NCBI GenBank assembly: GCA_029204225.1
Contig: CM055102.1
Span: forward strand, 48,962,289 to 49,026,288
Direction of reading: 5' to 3'
From: Diphasiastrum complanatum
Taxonomy: Eukaryota; Streptophyta; Lycopodiopsida; Lycopodiales; Lycopodiaceae
DNA: 64,000 nt
The notes beneath the pieces are model-generated. The model saw nothing but the letters and a program-made list of their open reading frames with translations. It was not told the DNA's origin and ran no database searches. Of this stretch, positions 25,194 to 37,210 are shown piece by piece; the stretch's first letter is position 1, and every line of letters starts with the position of its first letter. Both the position numbers and the translations under genes were made by a program.

Positions 25194-25870
25194 TGTAAAA
25201 AAATAGCCTATTTTGGCAAATCTAACCATGTAGAACTTTGTAAATATTGTGTATAATTGGGTTCCACACATGGAAGGCCAAGATGTCACGTGGAAACCCA
25301 CTCCTAATGTAGGTTAGGTCAAGTCAAGAGAGTTGGTCATGTCTATTTGGTGGTCATCCCTACTTTATAGGACCTACACCTAAGTTTAAGGTGAAAATTT
25401 GACCAACTAGCTACCTACCAAGCATAACTCTAGGGTTTCATTTTAGGGCAAGAAGAGTGAGCTAACTTCCTTATTACATGCTGGAAATCCACCTAACTTC
25501 AAGAAGGAAGTCGAATTGGCTAGGTATTCCAAGCTCTCATAGTGAGAAGATAAATAATTTTTGGAGCTCATTGGCAATCTCAAGCTAGTTCAGTATGTAC
25601 ATTGAGTTTTTGTGATCCAAATGAAACCAAATCAATTTCTACTTGTTTCTTAGGTTGAAGGCCATACTACAGCTTGTAGTACACACGTGTGGGCTCAGAT
25701 TTCAATGTTGATCAATGCTTTTGATTGTTAATGCTTGTTGTTTGTCAAATTGCCATTCTAGATCAACTTTTTTGATGACTAGCTTTTTGATAGATTGTTA
25801 AGCAAGCATCCAATAACTCTTGTGGATATTTTGTGATCCATTTATGGTCCTAAAGTACACTACTTTCACA
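25194..25870 (+). repeat. copia-3 3' LTR (677 bp)
   Basis: Matches 20205-20873 with substitutions and indels, and ends ACTTTCACA before AGCAT. The palindrome is CACACGTGTGGG here, versus CACACATGTGGG in the 5' LTR. Confidence 0.92.
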
Positions 25871-26499
25871 AGCATGGATCTGATCAAAAGTTTTGAAAAT
25901 GGTACTATACCCATTATGGGTTCAGGTATTGGTATGGCATGCATTTGCTCCATATCTGAGTACCGTTCCATGCTATCTCTCGTTTGCAAATTGCAACCTA
26001 TATAACGCATTTTTTTTTCAAATGCATATGCTTTAAATTTATAAACAGATATGGACCAATACCATAAAATTGATCAGAATGGCGGAATGCCCTGATACGG
26101 TAATAATATGGGAAAGCCTATCGCAAGTAATCATGTTTTACATAAGGAAGATTGGACTGCACTTTTTCATCATTTATTCTAAGTTGTTAAGCTACTAAAC
26201 TTATTTTGGACATGGATAACAACTGACATTCAGCGTTGACACCTGTCTTCCTCACTGTGCTAACTTGTGCAGTTTTGGTGTTGGGATGGTGGCAGGTACC
26301 AGCTGGATATGGTGTTTTTCTTTGAAGTATTGTATGCTTTCAACTCTGTTTTACCTTGTTGGGTTATGAATAAAGGTTTCAAAAGGTTTGGTTTTGCTTT
26401 GGCAAGAGGAGCTATGTGTCGTTAATCTCTCTCTATGCATCCTTGTGGTGTAAATCTGACTATCCTTTGGTCGGGATAGTATCAAACCTTTACCTTATG

Positions 26500-27990
26500 T
26501 GGATTCATAGGCTAACAAAGGCTTTTTTTCATGGTTTAGTCCTCAGGTTGGTTTCAGGATGCTTTTGATCTTGGTTATGGGGAGCCCCTTCCTCCCCTTA
26601 ATCGTTTTATTCAAACTTTGATCTACAGCATGAAAAGAGCTGTGATGTTGCATGGTTTTATTATTGAAACTGATCATGCTACCTGTAATGCCGCTGGGCC
26701 AGAGGATAAAGTGCTCTGCATTATTGATCTCTTAGATACCTTACATTGGGTTAAAATTTATATGGATTATGGTAAAAACCGTATTAACCCTTTGGGAATT
26801 GTGGTATAATTTTGTTGTTGATTTAGCTGGTCTTGCTGATAAATATGAGGAAGAAGAGAGATTCTTTAACAAAAGATTAAAAAAGTCTTTGCCTGCCATG
26901 AAAAGAAAATGACTCTCTGTCTGCCGAGCCTACTCCTATCATTCCTGATACACCCCTCTCTCCGCACCCTCTTGTCTTCTGAGATGAGTTGGATGAAGAT
27001 AGTGCTTCACAACTTGAAATCTTTTTGCAAGATATCTGTGACATCAGAGACCAATCCACCTTTGAGTTCTGCCAAGGTAAAAATTGCCAAATTCCCATGG
27101 TCCCTAGCCAAACTATTGAGTTCAAATTTGCTCGCACTGCTTTTAAACTTTGGAGTTTACCCACTGTGAGCTTTCTTGCTCTCATGATACCTATTGAACT
27201 CTAGATTTTACTTGCACACCTGACTGAAAAAGAAGTACAAACTTGCAAACTTGCTGCTCTGAACAGAAACACTTCACTTGAGACACCCATTGCCTTTGAC
27301 AATATTATACGCATAAACTTGTTTGAACCTTCTTGTTGGCCTTCTGAGCAAGCCTGGGCTCGAGTTTGTGGACACTTTTATACCAGTTTTAGTTGAATGA
27401 ATATGTACCAAGCTAGAATCTGGAACTGGAAGAGACCCTTTTTCAAATGTAGATGTGGTGACAAGTGCAAGAACAACTCTTCTATTGTTTGATTCAATCA
27501 TGGTGTTTGGTTCATGTTGAACGATCTTAGTAAATTCTTCCCTGGTGCATCCTTTCAAAATCAGATGAATCATTTGAATACAAAATTCAAATGTGACTTG
27601 ACAACATCTCTAGTGGCCTTTTTTCTGTGGCTACACAAGCCCGCCAGAGATGTTGTCAAGTCACACCTCACTTTTATTTTCTTATGCCAGCACATGATTG
27701 ATGCATCTATAGAGCTTGCTACAAACCCTTCTGCTAAACTCCTTGCCAACTTAGGAGATGCTAAAAACATCAGAGAGATTGAACACCTCCTCAAAAGACC
27801 AAGTTTTTTCACTCTCCAAAATAAATTCTTCCAAAGCTCAAATAGAAGGCCTAGCTCTTTCAACCTAAACAACCCTAGCTCGATGGTTTTCGGACAGAAT
27901 ATGGGAAAAAGAAAGAAGTTTATAGGATATAAAGGAAAGGAAGGACAAGGTAGTGTGCAAAAGAAGACTTACTGGTTAAAAGACTGAACT
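26500..27990 (+). pseudogene. N-terminal part of the RT element protein, function unknown
   Basis: Open pieces in shifting frames: 26618-26809, 26989-27204 and 27514-27987. Between them readable peptides such as WNWKRPFFKCRC and CGDKCKN suggest a small Cys cluster near 27430-27470. The last piece (157 residues) is rich in Asn/Ser/Lys. Several stops interrupt the region. A pair of inverted repeats at 27571-27664 lies inside the last frame and may be an insertion. I recognise no domain; the position upstream of the RT suggests the N-terminal part of the same protein. Confidence 0.45.
27571..27664. repeat. Two adjacent hairpins inside the RT element
   Basis: CATTTGAAT (27571-27579) pairs with ATTCAAATG (27585-27593). 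GTGACTTGACAACATCTCT (27593-27611) pairs perfectly with 27646-27664 across a 34-nt loop. Confidence 0.9.
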
Positions 27991-28019
27991 TTTATAGGGA
28001 TTGACTTGCTCGTAGGGTG

Positions 28020-29933
28020 GATAAAAGAACTCTTACCAAGAATTCGGTGGAGCTCAACACGCACAAGGACAAGCCAAAGATCTTTTCACATTTACGCTAC
28101 TGTAATAGGATGTTTGAGACCATTCATGTTAGACACTTTTACACTCGCATTTTACTATAGAACGAGTTCTTTCATGATATTGTGTTTGCTTGGTCATATA
28201 TGCCTAACATCAAAAGTGAATGGTACTTTTGGTTTGATGTTTTCTGTGATTTTGAAATTGAAAAGCTACCTTTATGTTCTTGCTCTTCTCTGAAACGTTT
28301 CAAGAATTTTATATCGAAAAAATTTGATCATGTGCTTACAACTGACTACAATATTATTAGAAGTAAGTACCTCAAAAAATCAATAGAAAAAAGCCTTAGC
28401 CATATTGTTTTAAGACATACATGCATATACAATGTTGCTAATGAACTTTATGATGGTTGGATTAAACTTATGAGGCTTTTACCTGTTTATGCAATGATGG
28501 ATGAAGATACTATCTTAAAGCACGCTGATATTTGGAGACTTGCCACTATCGAGTTCTTAAAAGAAAGAAAGTGGATTCAAGATAATACTATAACTTTGCA
28601 AAAGAAGATTGATGCCAATAATGAATGAAAATGGCTTATCAAACATCTTTACGTCAATGGGGTTGATAAAGCGCAACAAAATCCATGTTTCGTTTGTATT
28701 CATCTTGTCAGGACGCTTGCGATTGAAAGACTTGGCAATAAAGACTTTGAACCTTTTTTAAGCAATTCAAAAAATTATGTTCAAGATTCTATTGAACATC
28801 CAAAGGAAACTTTGGGAAGTATATTGTCCGATAACTTCATTTATTCTTACAAACTTCCCTATCTTTTATGCATTTTTAAAGCTCATAAAAATTCCTTTAG
28901 ATGGACCACAAATGTCCGTGAATGTTACTTTTCTGGACTCGCTAAATTCCTGACAGGGGTTCTTAGTATGCTGCATTCTTTCACCATGGAAGGAGCAGGC
29001 CTTAAGGCAAAAACATACAAGAATTACGTAAATGGGGATGCAGCTCTACTTTGGCAATGTGACTCCTCTGTCGACTTCTATCTCAATATACCTAAGCACA
29101 TTTATTGCATAAAAGCTACGAACATTTCCAAATGCTATGAAAAAATATCCTTGGATGGGCCGGATGGTCTTAAGACAGTTATGACAAAACTAATAATGTT
29201 TGCATATAAGTTTACAAAAGGAAAATCTCTTCACTACAAATGGTTATCAAAAGTCAAGGATTTTCAATGGGCCTGGAACAGGTTAGATTCAGAAGAATGG
29301 AATGATATTGACATGGATACTATATGTGCTTGGAATTCAATGTTGATAGATAACTGCATTGTCAGACTTGGTAATCACACCTGGAGACACATAAGGGGTA
29401 TTCCCATGGGTTTCTCATGTTCACCATTATGGTGTAACTGGTATCTCTCATATTTTGAAAATGCAGTTTATTAAAAGGTTAGCAAAATTTATGAATGATT
29501 TCAAATTTTCAATCCGGTATATTGATGACATCTGCTTCATCAACAACCGCCTTTTGGGAAATTCCTCGACAAAACACAACCTAGAACACCGGATAACCCT
29601 TTCTGGATTTATCCATTTGAATATCTGGATAACGATGAGAGCGACACAGCCAACAACACAGTAAACTTTTTGAATATTACCATCTCCTTTGATCCAATAA
29701 ATGGTGCGGTACTTCTTTCTAAATACGACAAAAGGAGAGAGTTAGCTTTCCGTTATTTACAATACATACACCTGGCCTTCAATAGGCCGATCTATAATTC
29801 CTACAAGATAATTGTTTCTCAGGTTATTGTAGCTATGTATTGCTGTAATAAACAGCAGACGGTTCTGAAAGAAGTTAAGATTTTGGTTGATGGGTTTCAC
29901 AAGAATGTCTTTATGAATGACAAAATCTTTTGA
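28020..29933 (+). pseudogene. Reverse transcriptase domain (Penelope-like type), broken
   Basis: Pieces at 28182-28628, 28812-29474, 29455-29664 and 29670-29933 make one protein in order. The first has CSC followed by DHVLTTDYNIIRSKYL, a conserved block preceding the RT in this protein type. The RT core has SKCYEKISLDGPDGL (motif A area), RGIPMGFSCSPLWCN (motif B) and RYIDDICFIN (motif C), then LYDKR-like YDKRRE. Where a catalytic Asp is expected before SKCYE the sequence reads ATNIS, so the metal-binding Asp seems to be Asn. Frames change between 28628 and 28812 and again at about 29470. The gene is dead, but its family is readable. Confidence 0.75.
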
Positions 29934-30037
29934 TTTGTCTATAAACATTTATACTTCTTTGGTGGGCAGTTAGCTTTCCCTTAGGGGAGAGCTAGCTGCC
30001 CCCTAAGAGATTCACTGATTGTGGGTCTAGTTGGTGG

Positions 30038-30211
<174 letters not shown>

Positions 30212-30250
30212 GATACTCAACGGTATTTAATCTTGCCTCACCAAAATATT

Positions 30251-31420
30251 TGTTTACAGATTCCCTACTCCAGAGGATCTGTTGGTTTTTCTTAAGGCGT
30301 TTCTTTACTTACTCAGAACCGTTTCTGCCTGTTACTAGGCTTCATGGCATATGTTATATGTGTCCTTGATATTACAATGTCAAACCAGGTAGAAGGGAAC
30401 AGATTCTCATTGTAGTATATTTTTGTCCTGCCTGTCAGATGACTACTCAGGGTCGTCTCTCTTGAACGCACTTACATTCATACATAGATGCAAGCCAAAA
30501 ACGTTCATTCACAGATCAGCATACAGCCCAAATGAACATTCTGTAGATTCTATAGTTACCTACTCTTAAAACGAACTAAATCAAAGTCTACCATATACTA
30601 ACATTGAGCTACACTTGCATAAATCCACAGAACAAAAAACAAGAAACTAATCTATAGCATTTTAGAAGTCCAAGAATCAAGAAACCAACCAGCCTTTTGA
30701 TTCTTGGACACCCCAAGAACATCAAGAACTAGAATGTCAGAGAATATGCAAGGTCTACACCACAAATCTAGCCTATTTAGTTTACTTGAATGCTAGTTCC
30801 TATGTTAATCCGCAAACAAGAAAAGGAAGCTAATCCACTCTAGGAAAGCAGCAAATCTAATCCACTCTACAGTCCACAACCACACACAATGAATGGAAGG
30901 GCATGATCATAGGGGCATCACTCAAGAAAACCATCATGATCAAGGAGCTCAATGGATGCATCTAACTCGTGGAGGCTCTTCTTATTTCAGCATGGAGTTG
31001 ATACAATTCACAAAAAGCTCTTCTTCACAAAGAGGGAGTCTCTCAAATAAGCAAGAGAGCTCCTTAGGTGGCATCCTAGTGAAATTTCCACATTTCACAA
31101 ATTACAAGTGGAATAATGCTCTCCACTAGAGGTCACCATCAAAAGGTGGCTCACTCTACTTTCTTTAAGAGGGGTCTACTTGCATTTATTACATTTCCTG
31201 AGAAATACTAGTTCCTACATGGTCATTCCATCTTCCAGGGTTCACCACGAGGCTTACACAGTTCTTACTTGTCATTACTAACTAGTATTCCTCAGCTCTC
31301 ATACTCGGATCTCAGTCTTCATTAGTCTCGTCTTCTCAGAGACCTCCTCGGTCTAAGGTGAGAAGTGCTCTTGAGTTGCTCTGTCCGAGTATCTTGGGGA
31401 TTCGTCAGAATCAGCCAACA
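30251..31420 (-). repeat. LARD copy 2 3' LTR (1170 bp)
   Basis: On the minus strand it starts TGTTGGCTGATTC and ends GAATCTGTAAACA. It is about 120 bases longer than the copy 1 LTR, mainly through an extra stretch near 31265-31380. It is preceded on its own strand by a purine-rich tract at 31421-31438. Confidence 0.8.
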
Positions 31421-33543
31421 TCATCTCACCCCACCCCTAATGTGTTGCAAGACCCACTGCAACTCATATTGGACAATGTCACTCCGCTTTGCATTGGCAT
31501 TTTTGATTGTCACTTAGAAAAGCGTAGATCCTCGTTCGCTTACATAAAACCAAGTGCTTATTGTCGCCAGTCTTTATCACAAAAACTATTTTTTTTTCAC
31601 AAATTGTCGCAGTTTAACCAGAATGTCTTATTGCTGCAATTGGTTGACATTCTCAAAATTGGAGAGCTCTCAGCAGCTTCACAACTTGCATGCTTGAGTG
31701 CTTTCCATGTGTCTCTTTATTTTGTCACTTGTATCTGCCATTGACGGTTTCATCTTTGGTTTCTTGGCAGATTCTATCTTCTGGGAGGTCTGTATCCTCC
31801 ATTTGCCTCTGGGTGTTTCCGTGGTTATTCTCTCAATTGAAGTTCCAGTCTCAAGGAAAAGCTTTGATCTGCAGGTTGCACAAACTTTGATTATCAGTCT
31901 CAAGGAGATGGATTCATAAAAAATTGGTGGTAGGAACAATTTTGGATGGACGGTTTGGTAATGGTAAGGAAACATGATGAAGGCTTGGTGGTAGGGTGAA
32001 GGAACTGATAGTTTTACAGTTGCAGCCTTGGACCCTTGCAATGTCGAGCTTTGACCACCACTTGTTGGGTGAGGATTTCGCTTTATTTTGCAGGTTCACG
32101 GTTGTCTTCATCTTTCTTTTCTACAGCTCTTCTATTTGATCCATTACTTTTGGATCTCTTTGGGCTTCATAAGAGGGGATTCAACTATCATTGCTCCAGA
32201 GAGTTTCTTTCAATAAAGGTTGATCTGACTCATCTGTTGCTTAAGTTTTGTCCTTTCCTCCTCAGCTTCCTGGATCTTTCGCTTTATTTCTTCTAGCTGC
32301 TTTGCCTGCTTTTGTAGATCTTTTTTGACTGAACATCCAATATAGGTGGTAGTTGGTCTCCGCAAGACACTTGCAATGATCTATCAGCTGCTTCGGTAAG
32401 ACTATCAAAAACTGGAAATTTTTCAGAAGAACAGTAAACTGATGATAAAAAAATAGGTGGAAGGAAGGATGGTGGTGACAACGGTAGATGGTGTGGGCGC
32501 AAAAGTATGGCAAGAGGTTGGTTGAAGAAGGAGACTGATTTTCCAATGCTTGTGTTTCTCTTTTCAGAAGGATCTTTGTCATGACTGGAATACTTCTTTT
32601 GATTGAGTCTCTTCGGATTACCCATCTATCTTTTTCAGCCTTGTCTTTTCATATTTGACTTGTGACCTTGGCTGTTGATCTTGCTGATGTTGTTGTTGGT
32701 AGCATAACTACTCCAGTGGATCCAAGCAGATCCATGCTCTCTCTCTCCCCCCAAAAAAAAAAACTTTTGGTGGGAATGTTGTTGCTGGTAACTGCTCATG
32801 CTCAGGATTGGATCAGCGTGTGGAACACGTAGTTGAAACTCGTTGAACATTCAATTGGACTAAAGATTGAACAAATTTTAACTAAATTTGTTTCGATCTT
32901 GTTGTAGTTGACTCAAAAAATAATATGGCAATGAGATGCAGGAATAAACTCTAATTTGACATGTACTTCTCATATTTGCAGTATGCTCAAAGATTGGAAA
33001 CTCTGTGCAAGGTGAGCTGAAATCGTATCAACATATGGAAAGACAAAATAGATTTGAGGTTGTAGAAGGGGAGAAAAACTGTCAATTCCCTGTGGAGGTT
33101 GCTCTTGGTTGGACATTGTAGCAGATGACGGAATATCGGTTTCACTTTCTTTTGACAAGGACTCATTTCATATTGATTTTTTTCATTATGGAACTGGTGT
33201 ATTGTGCGATATTGTAGAAGTTTGCTAGAAACTTCTTAAGTGAGCAGCAGGCTGATGAGGAAGGTGGGTGAATGATGAAGGAAGATGTTCTATGCGGAGG
33301 TAGTTAGGTGTGTTGTGTGCTGTGGTTGATGATGGATTGCGGTGTAGTCCGATTCAAGTGTGAATGGAGGTGAACTGTCTATGAATGCGTTCTCCACGGA
33401 TCTAGGGTGGAGGTTGTGTGATGGCGATGAATACGATAGCTACAGTGCTAGTTTTTGGCGATGGTGATGGCTCAAGGTGGTTGCTCCAGGTGAATGTGGT
33501 TGTTATTACCCAATGCAGATGCAGGCTCGTGTAGTTGGCCTCG
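31421..33543 (-). pseudogene. LARD copy 2 interior with degenerate gag-like frames
   Basis: Minus-strand pieces 31679-32041, 32262-32625 and 32635-32850 match plus-strand pieces of copy 1. Shared peptides include FQLRVPHADPIL and SLTEAADRSLQVSCGDQLP. Frames shift several times and a poly-A run at 32752-32763 alters phase. No catalytic domain is recognised. From 32860 to 33543 there is no frame; 33250-33544 matches 1290-1560. Confidence 0.5.
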
Positions 33544-33571
33544 TTACAGATTCCCTGCTCCAGAGGATCTG

Positions 33572-34529
33572 TTGGTGCTTTGATAGGTGTTTTTGTAAGT
33601 GATCTTAAGCCATATGATTTGGACGCCCAAAAATAAAATTGGCTGGGTTCAAAATTCAAAAACACATTAATGGACCTCTCCATCCATTTTCATTCTGTCA
33701 AAGGGTTATAAGAATGGAGACACCCCTACCAATACCTTTACAAAGATTCTTCCTTATCCTCCTCCTCTTCTTCATGATTACCTTTGAAAGGTAGCGCCCA
33801 GCTACGATCGGTCCTACAGAACCATCACACGGAATGGTAAGCTTCCTTACCCTTTGCATTCCATAAATGTTACTATTCTGACTTTATGTGGGAGGAATGC
33901 ATGTGTAATATGATGGTTATTCATAAACTATGAGGTATGATGGGCGATGGATCGCGATCCACCACTTTTGTGGTTCATTATCATATGTTGGTTATTTTCT
34001 ACTCCTCTCATAAGGATGAGTAGGCTGTAAATCGCGATTTGCTACTCTCATAACAATGTTTAAGCAAATGTATGCATATATGCACAATAGGTTGCATTGA
34101 TGAAAAGAGGTATGAGCATACTGGTCCAGCACTGGCTACGCATTTCTACTCTGCTTTCATAAACGGAAACATAATATAGCTATATACTATAGCTATATTA
34201 TTGCATCGACTACACCAGTGGTAGAATACTCGTGGGATTGAATGCATGTAGCAACAATAAGATTGCACCTCCATTGTTGAAAGAACAACGATGGTATCAC
34301 TTTTGATAGCATAAGAATCTATCTCTTCAACGTGACTGTTGGTCCATCGCTGGTAGACAACGACCTACTGTGTACTGAGTGTTGTTTCAACCAGTATTTG
34401 ACGTGTCGTTATGATAAGTACATGTTGTTGACATACAAAGCCATATGTTTCTTGCTTCACAGTGACCTACAAATTGCAACATCATACAATCGATCCCACT
34501 GACGGATCTGGAGAACGCCTTCATGTAGA
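33572..34529 (+). repeat. Backbone element, tail region, second copy
   Basis: Continues the RT element tail interrupted by LARD copy 2 and matches 18264-19480. It keeps GGATCGCGATCC (33949-33960) and AAATCGCGATTT (34029-34040), which are decayed in the first copy. Homology stops near 34529. Confidence 0.7.
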
Positions 34530-34885
34530 TTTCACATGTGTGGATTGTCCACAACATGTACTTGTGATCTCCTAAGGTGTGTAGATGCACCAAGATCAAG
34601 ACTAGATTGAGATTCAAGATCTATCTTTGATTCTATGGCAAAAACACACTACTACATGCATTCAATCACTTCCAACTCACACTCACACGTGTGGGAAGTA
34701 TTCAAAAATTATTTTAAGTAAAAACAAGCTGCTCTCCTCAGTTAGAGAGAGAAAATCATCATGAGCTCTCGGGTAGAGAGAGAAAGCTAGAAATCCAATA
34801 ACACTCAAAATCCACACAATCACCAAATCAATCAGATCCAAAATGAGGAGTACAATGATACTAGTAGATCCACGAGATACCACTA
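34530..34885. repeat. LTR-like fragment with CACACGTGTG palindromes
   Basis: TTCACATGTGTGG at 34531-34543 and CTCACACGTGTGGG at 34682-34695 sit in sequence resembling the LTRs of the local copia lineage. No ends, primer site or TSD could be fixed. Confidence 0.4.
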
Positions 34886-34889
34886 TGCT

Positions 34890-35045
34890 TAACTATGATT
34901 GGACCACACTTTGTCACCTCTTAATCCTATTGGACCATTGATCCATGCACCTCTTAACTCTATTGGACTATATTCAAGCAAACCTCAAATTCCTATTGGA
35001 CCTCACATGGTTCCACCTCTAAATCCTATTGGACCTCTTAGAATT
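34890..35045 (+). repeat. 33-bp minisatellite, five units
   Basis: ATTGGAC starts at 34898, 34929, 34962, 34995 and 35028, so spacing is 31, 33, 33 and 33. The repeat is in frame in an open reading frame (34899-35105) and encodes an 11-residue PLNPIGP-type motif. It could be a scrap of a proline-rich coding exon or plain minisatellite; no flanking gene structure supports the first. Confidence 0.7.
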
Positions 35046-35109
35046 CATCATATAATCACTATTTCTCTAGCTTTGCTCTTTAGTGCTAGCCATCATCATG
35101 ATTAAGTCA

Positions 35110-36155
35110 ACTCATCACTCCAGAGAAGTGATAGAAACTCGGTACGTTGGTTGTTATACAAATGTATGAAAGTTATTGTGGAAATCAGTTTGTGCATGTG
35201 ACTTGCACCTACTCGAGAACGCTAATGATGTGGTGGCATTTGGTCCATGCTATGCAGAATGAAATCGATGGTCAAAGACTTTGTGGTTGGACTTTGGTTG
35301 TGAGGAATTGGGGCCCTCACCCATAGGCCTGCCATATAAGTAAGCTTACATTGGTGATTGTAGCTACATGTTGCTGGAGTGACATCTCTCTCCTATTAGG
35401 CATTGGTGGGGGACTAGTTCTGTTTTGATCTAAATTGGTTGCGTAGGTTTGAGCCGTCATTCGTTCCCATTGTTTCTCTAGGTTCTGACATCTTAATTAA
35501 TGGTCAGGGGCCTAAAACTCAAGATGGTGGATTGTAATGTTTGCTCGGATTGCGGTTTGAACCGTCGTTCTAGTCTGAACTGTTGTCTGTTAAAAAAACT
35601 ATTGTATTCACAATCGGGACCTGAGGATCTCTAAAACATGTTTTTGGAGAGGAGGGAGAAGAGGAGAGGGAGTGAGAAATACTCTAAGGTACATAGGACT
35701 AAGAAAAGGTACATGTTGTGCACATATAGGAGCTTAAAAGCTCAACTAGCTAAAAAAAAACAATAGCTGCAATCTCAAAGACTATATATAATGAGATGGC
35801 TGGCACAATCTAAGCTCATATGCCTAATATAATTAAGTGTCCATCAACCTAGAAAAAATGGTGTATAGTATGATGTGAAACTATAGCTAAATGTGTTGCG
35901 GACCTCTATCTCCGAGTGGACTGTCCTTGTCGTCTCAGTTGCTATGGAGTTGTGGACTGTGGTCTATGAATTGGTTGTCTTTATGGTCATTGACACTATC
36001 TCTGTCATCTATGTCTGGAAGCATCTAGAACCTCACCCTCTCCATCAGAGTTACTACTCAAGTCTACATCCAGTCTCTGTCTTCGGCGGGATAGGCACTC
36101 CCACTCCCTGATGCTCAACTATATCAGGGGGGTACCGTCATGTCCAGTCTCGTCA
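35110..36155. other. No gene seen
   Basis: Mixed composition, some TG/CT-rich stretches, and a phrase near 35480-35520 (TTAATTAATGGTC, GGCCTAAAAC) that resembles the gypsy LTR at 57970-57995. The short frame 35893-36111 has no supporting features. Possibly an old LTR remnant. Confidence 0.35.
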
Positions 36156-36159
36156 TCCG

Positions 36160-36530
36160 CTAGTCTAACATCTCCCGAATCATCAATGCAACACATCTAG
36201 GGTCCTCATATGATATCAGGGTAGAAAGTGTGACTGGATGCTCTCTGAACAAGCAATAATATCTCCCTTGTATCTCATAATAAGCTGGGCATCTGAAGAA
36301 AAAATGTGACTCATCGTCTACCTCATGTGTGTCACACATACTATAGAACCAGGCCTCCTGCGGGGTTCCACTATATATGTCGGTCACAATGGCTAGCTGA
36401 TGTGATGAAACCTGAAACTGACCCATCACTATCCGCAGTCTATATGAGATACTCTTCAACATGTATCCAAGTACTATAGGACATTCAACTGGATCTAGAG
36501 ATAGAAGATGTGGGCGATGGAACTCACTCT
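36160..36530 (-). pseudogene. LINE ORF2 C-terminal remnant (zf-RVT type)
   Basis: The minus frame 36160-36462 encodes the C-terminal zinc-binding region of plant LINE proteins: a Cys followed by DDESHFFFRCPAYYEIQGR, then LFRE. HFFFRCP is the key motif. RT, RNase H and most of the endonuclease are missing. On the same strand, the start of a LINE ORF2 lies upstream at 36720-37210, so the two pieces appear joined by a large internal deletion. Confidence 0.7.
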
Positions 36531-36719
36531 TGGTCCCTAGTGGACCCTGCCAAGTGCTCTAGAGATATGCTCTATAAAGGTGCCCTCGGATATATTGATG
36601 AGTACTAGTAGGTAGGTTGGTAATCTAAATATCCAACAAAAACTCTCTATAACTGGTAGTCCTCTCTAAGAACTCTCATGTGTCTCTGTGAGCAGTAAGA
36701 TATCGCCTCTAGCACAAAA

Positions 36720-37210
36720 ATCTCTACCTCTACAGCTGAAGAGTGAAGGCCATTGCAATTCCATAAGCTCAATCGCAATGCTTTAGAAAGGGCCCCCGGA
36801 CCACTCCTAAGTCCAGGGGACCCGAATCCCTATTTCTTAGATCTCAGAAGATCAATGTACCGAGCTTTATCATCTCGATATGTCACTCTCTTTCCCAAAG
36901 CTTTTGCCTCACTAAATGCTTTCTTCCGATTCGCAACCTACATGGGGGTGAGATCATCATCCATGAATATAAGTGTATCTCTAAGCTTGACCCATAGTTT
37001 GAGGGTTGCCCGTCGTCCTTCCAAATTTGTGAAGCAAATTATGAGTGTAGAAGGTTCTCTCTTGGTTCTCCAAGCTCTTTCCAATCCCTCAGAGTGGTGG
37101 GAAAGCATACTCGAAAGAAAATTGGTTGCTTCGGTCATTGGATCATCGGTGATTCTAATTTTCATGAAGGTAGTCAGAGGAGAGGGGGATTTTTGCCATT
37201 TGGTTTAGAT
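36720..37210 (-). pseudogene. LINE remnant: end of N-terminal region and start of endonuclease
   Basis: Minus-strand translation gives RDTLIFMDDDLTPM, then SLWNCNGLHSS after one or more breaks. DDDLTP and WNCNGL are typical of the joint between the N-terminal region and the apurinic endonuclease of plant LINEs. Stops interrupt it. The long plus-strand frame at 36753-37208 is a shadow of this region. Confidence 0.6.

Larger units (their letters stand above)
20205..25870 (+). mobile_element. copia-3: degenerate Ty1/copia element with TSD AGCAT
   Basis: LTRs at 20205-20873 and 25194-25870, AGCAT duplicated at 20200-20204 and 25871-25875. The interior has two parts. The first (about 21280-23800) is gag-protease-integrase-early RT of one copia type, full of stops. 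The second (about 24195-25060) is a linker and unknown domain like copia-2. This looks like a hybrid or a nested and truncated insertion. The LTRs differ by substitutions and by two indels of roughly 12 and 19 bases, so it is older than copia-2. Confidence 0.93.
30251..33576 (-). mobile_element. LARD copy 2, minus strand, 5' LTR mostly deleted
   Basis: Inserted into the tail of the RT element: the pre-insertion site survives at 18261-18270 (ATATTGGTGC). The 3' LTR is 30251-31420, the interior 31421-33543, and only about 30 bases of the 5' LTR remain (33544-33576). The interior matches LARD copy 1 but lacks the minisatellites and most of the CGCAA repeat. The loss of the 5' LTR joins LTR to flank at a shared TTGGT. 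Confidence 0.8.

Noticed and set aside
33250-33270. Hammerhead ribozyme core (CTGATGAG) in LARD copy 2
   Set aside because: No GAAA-closed stem II/III could be drawn around it; the motif occurs once by chance.
36753-37208. 151-residue plus-strand frame
   Set aside because: Antisense shadow of the LINE fragment on the minus strand, which has recognisable motifs.
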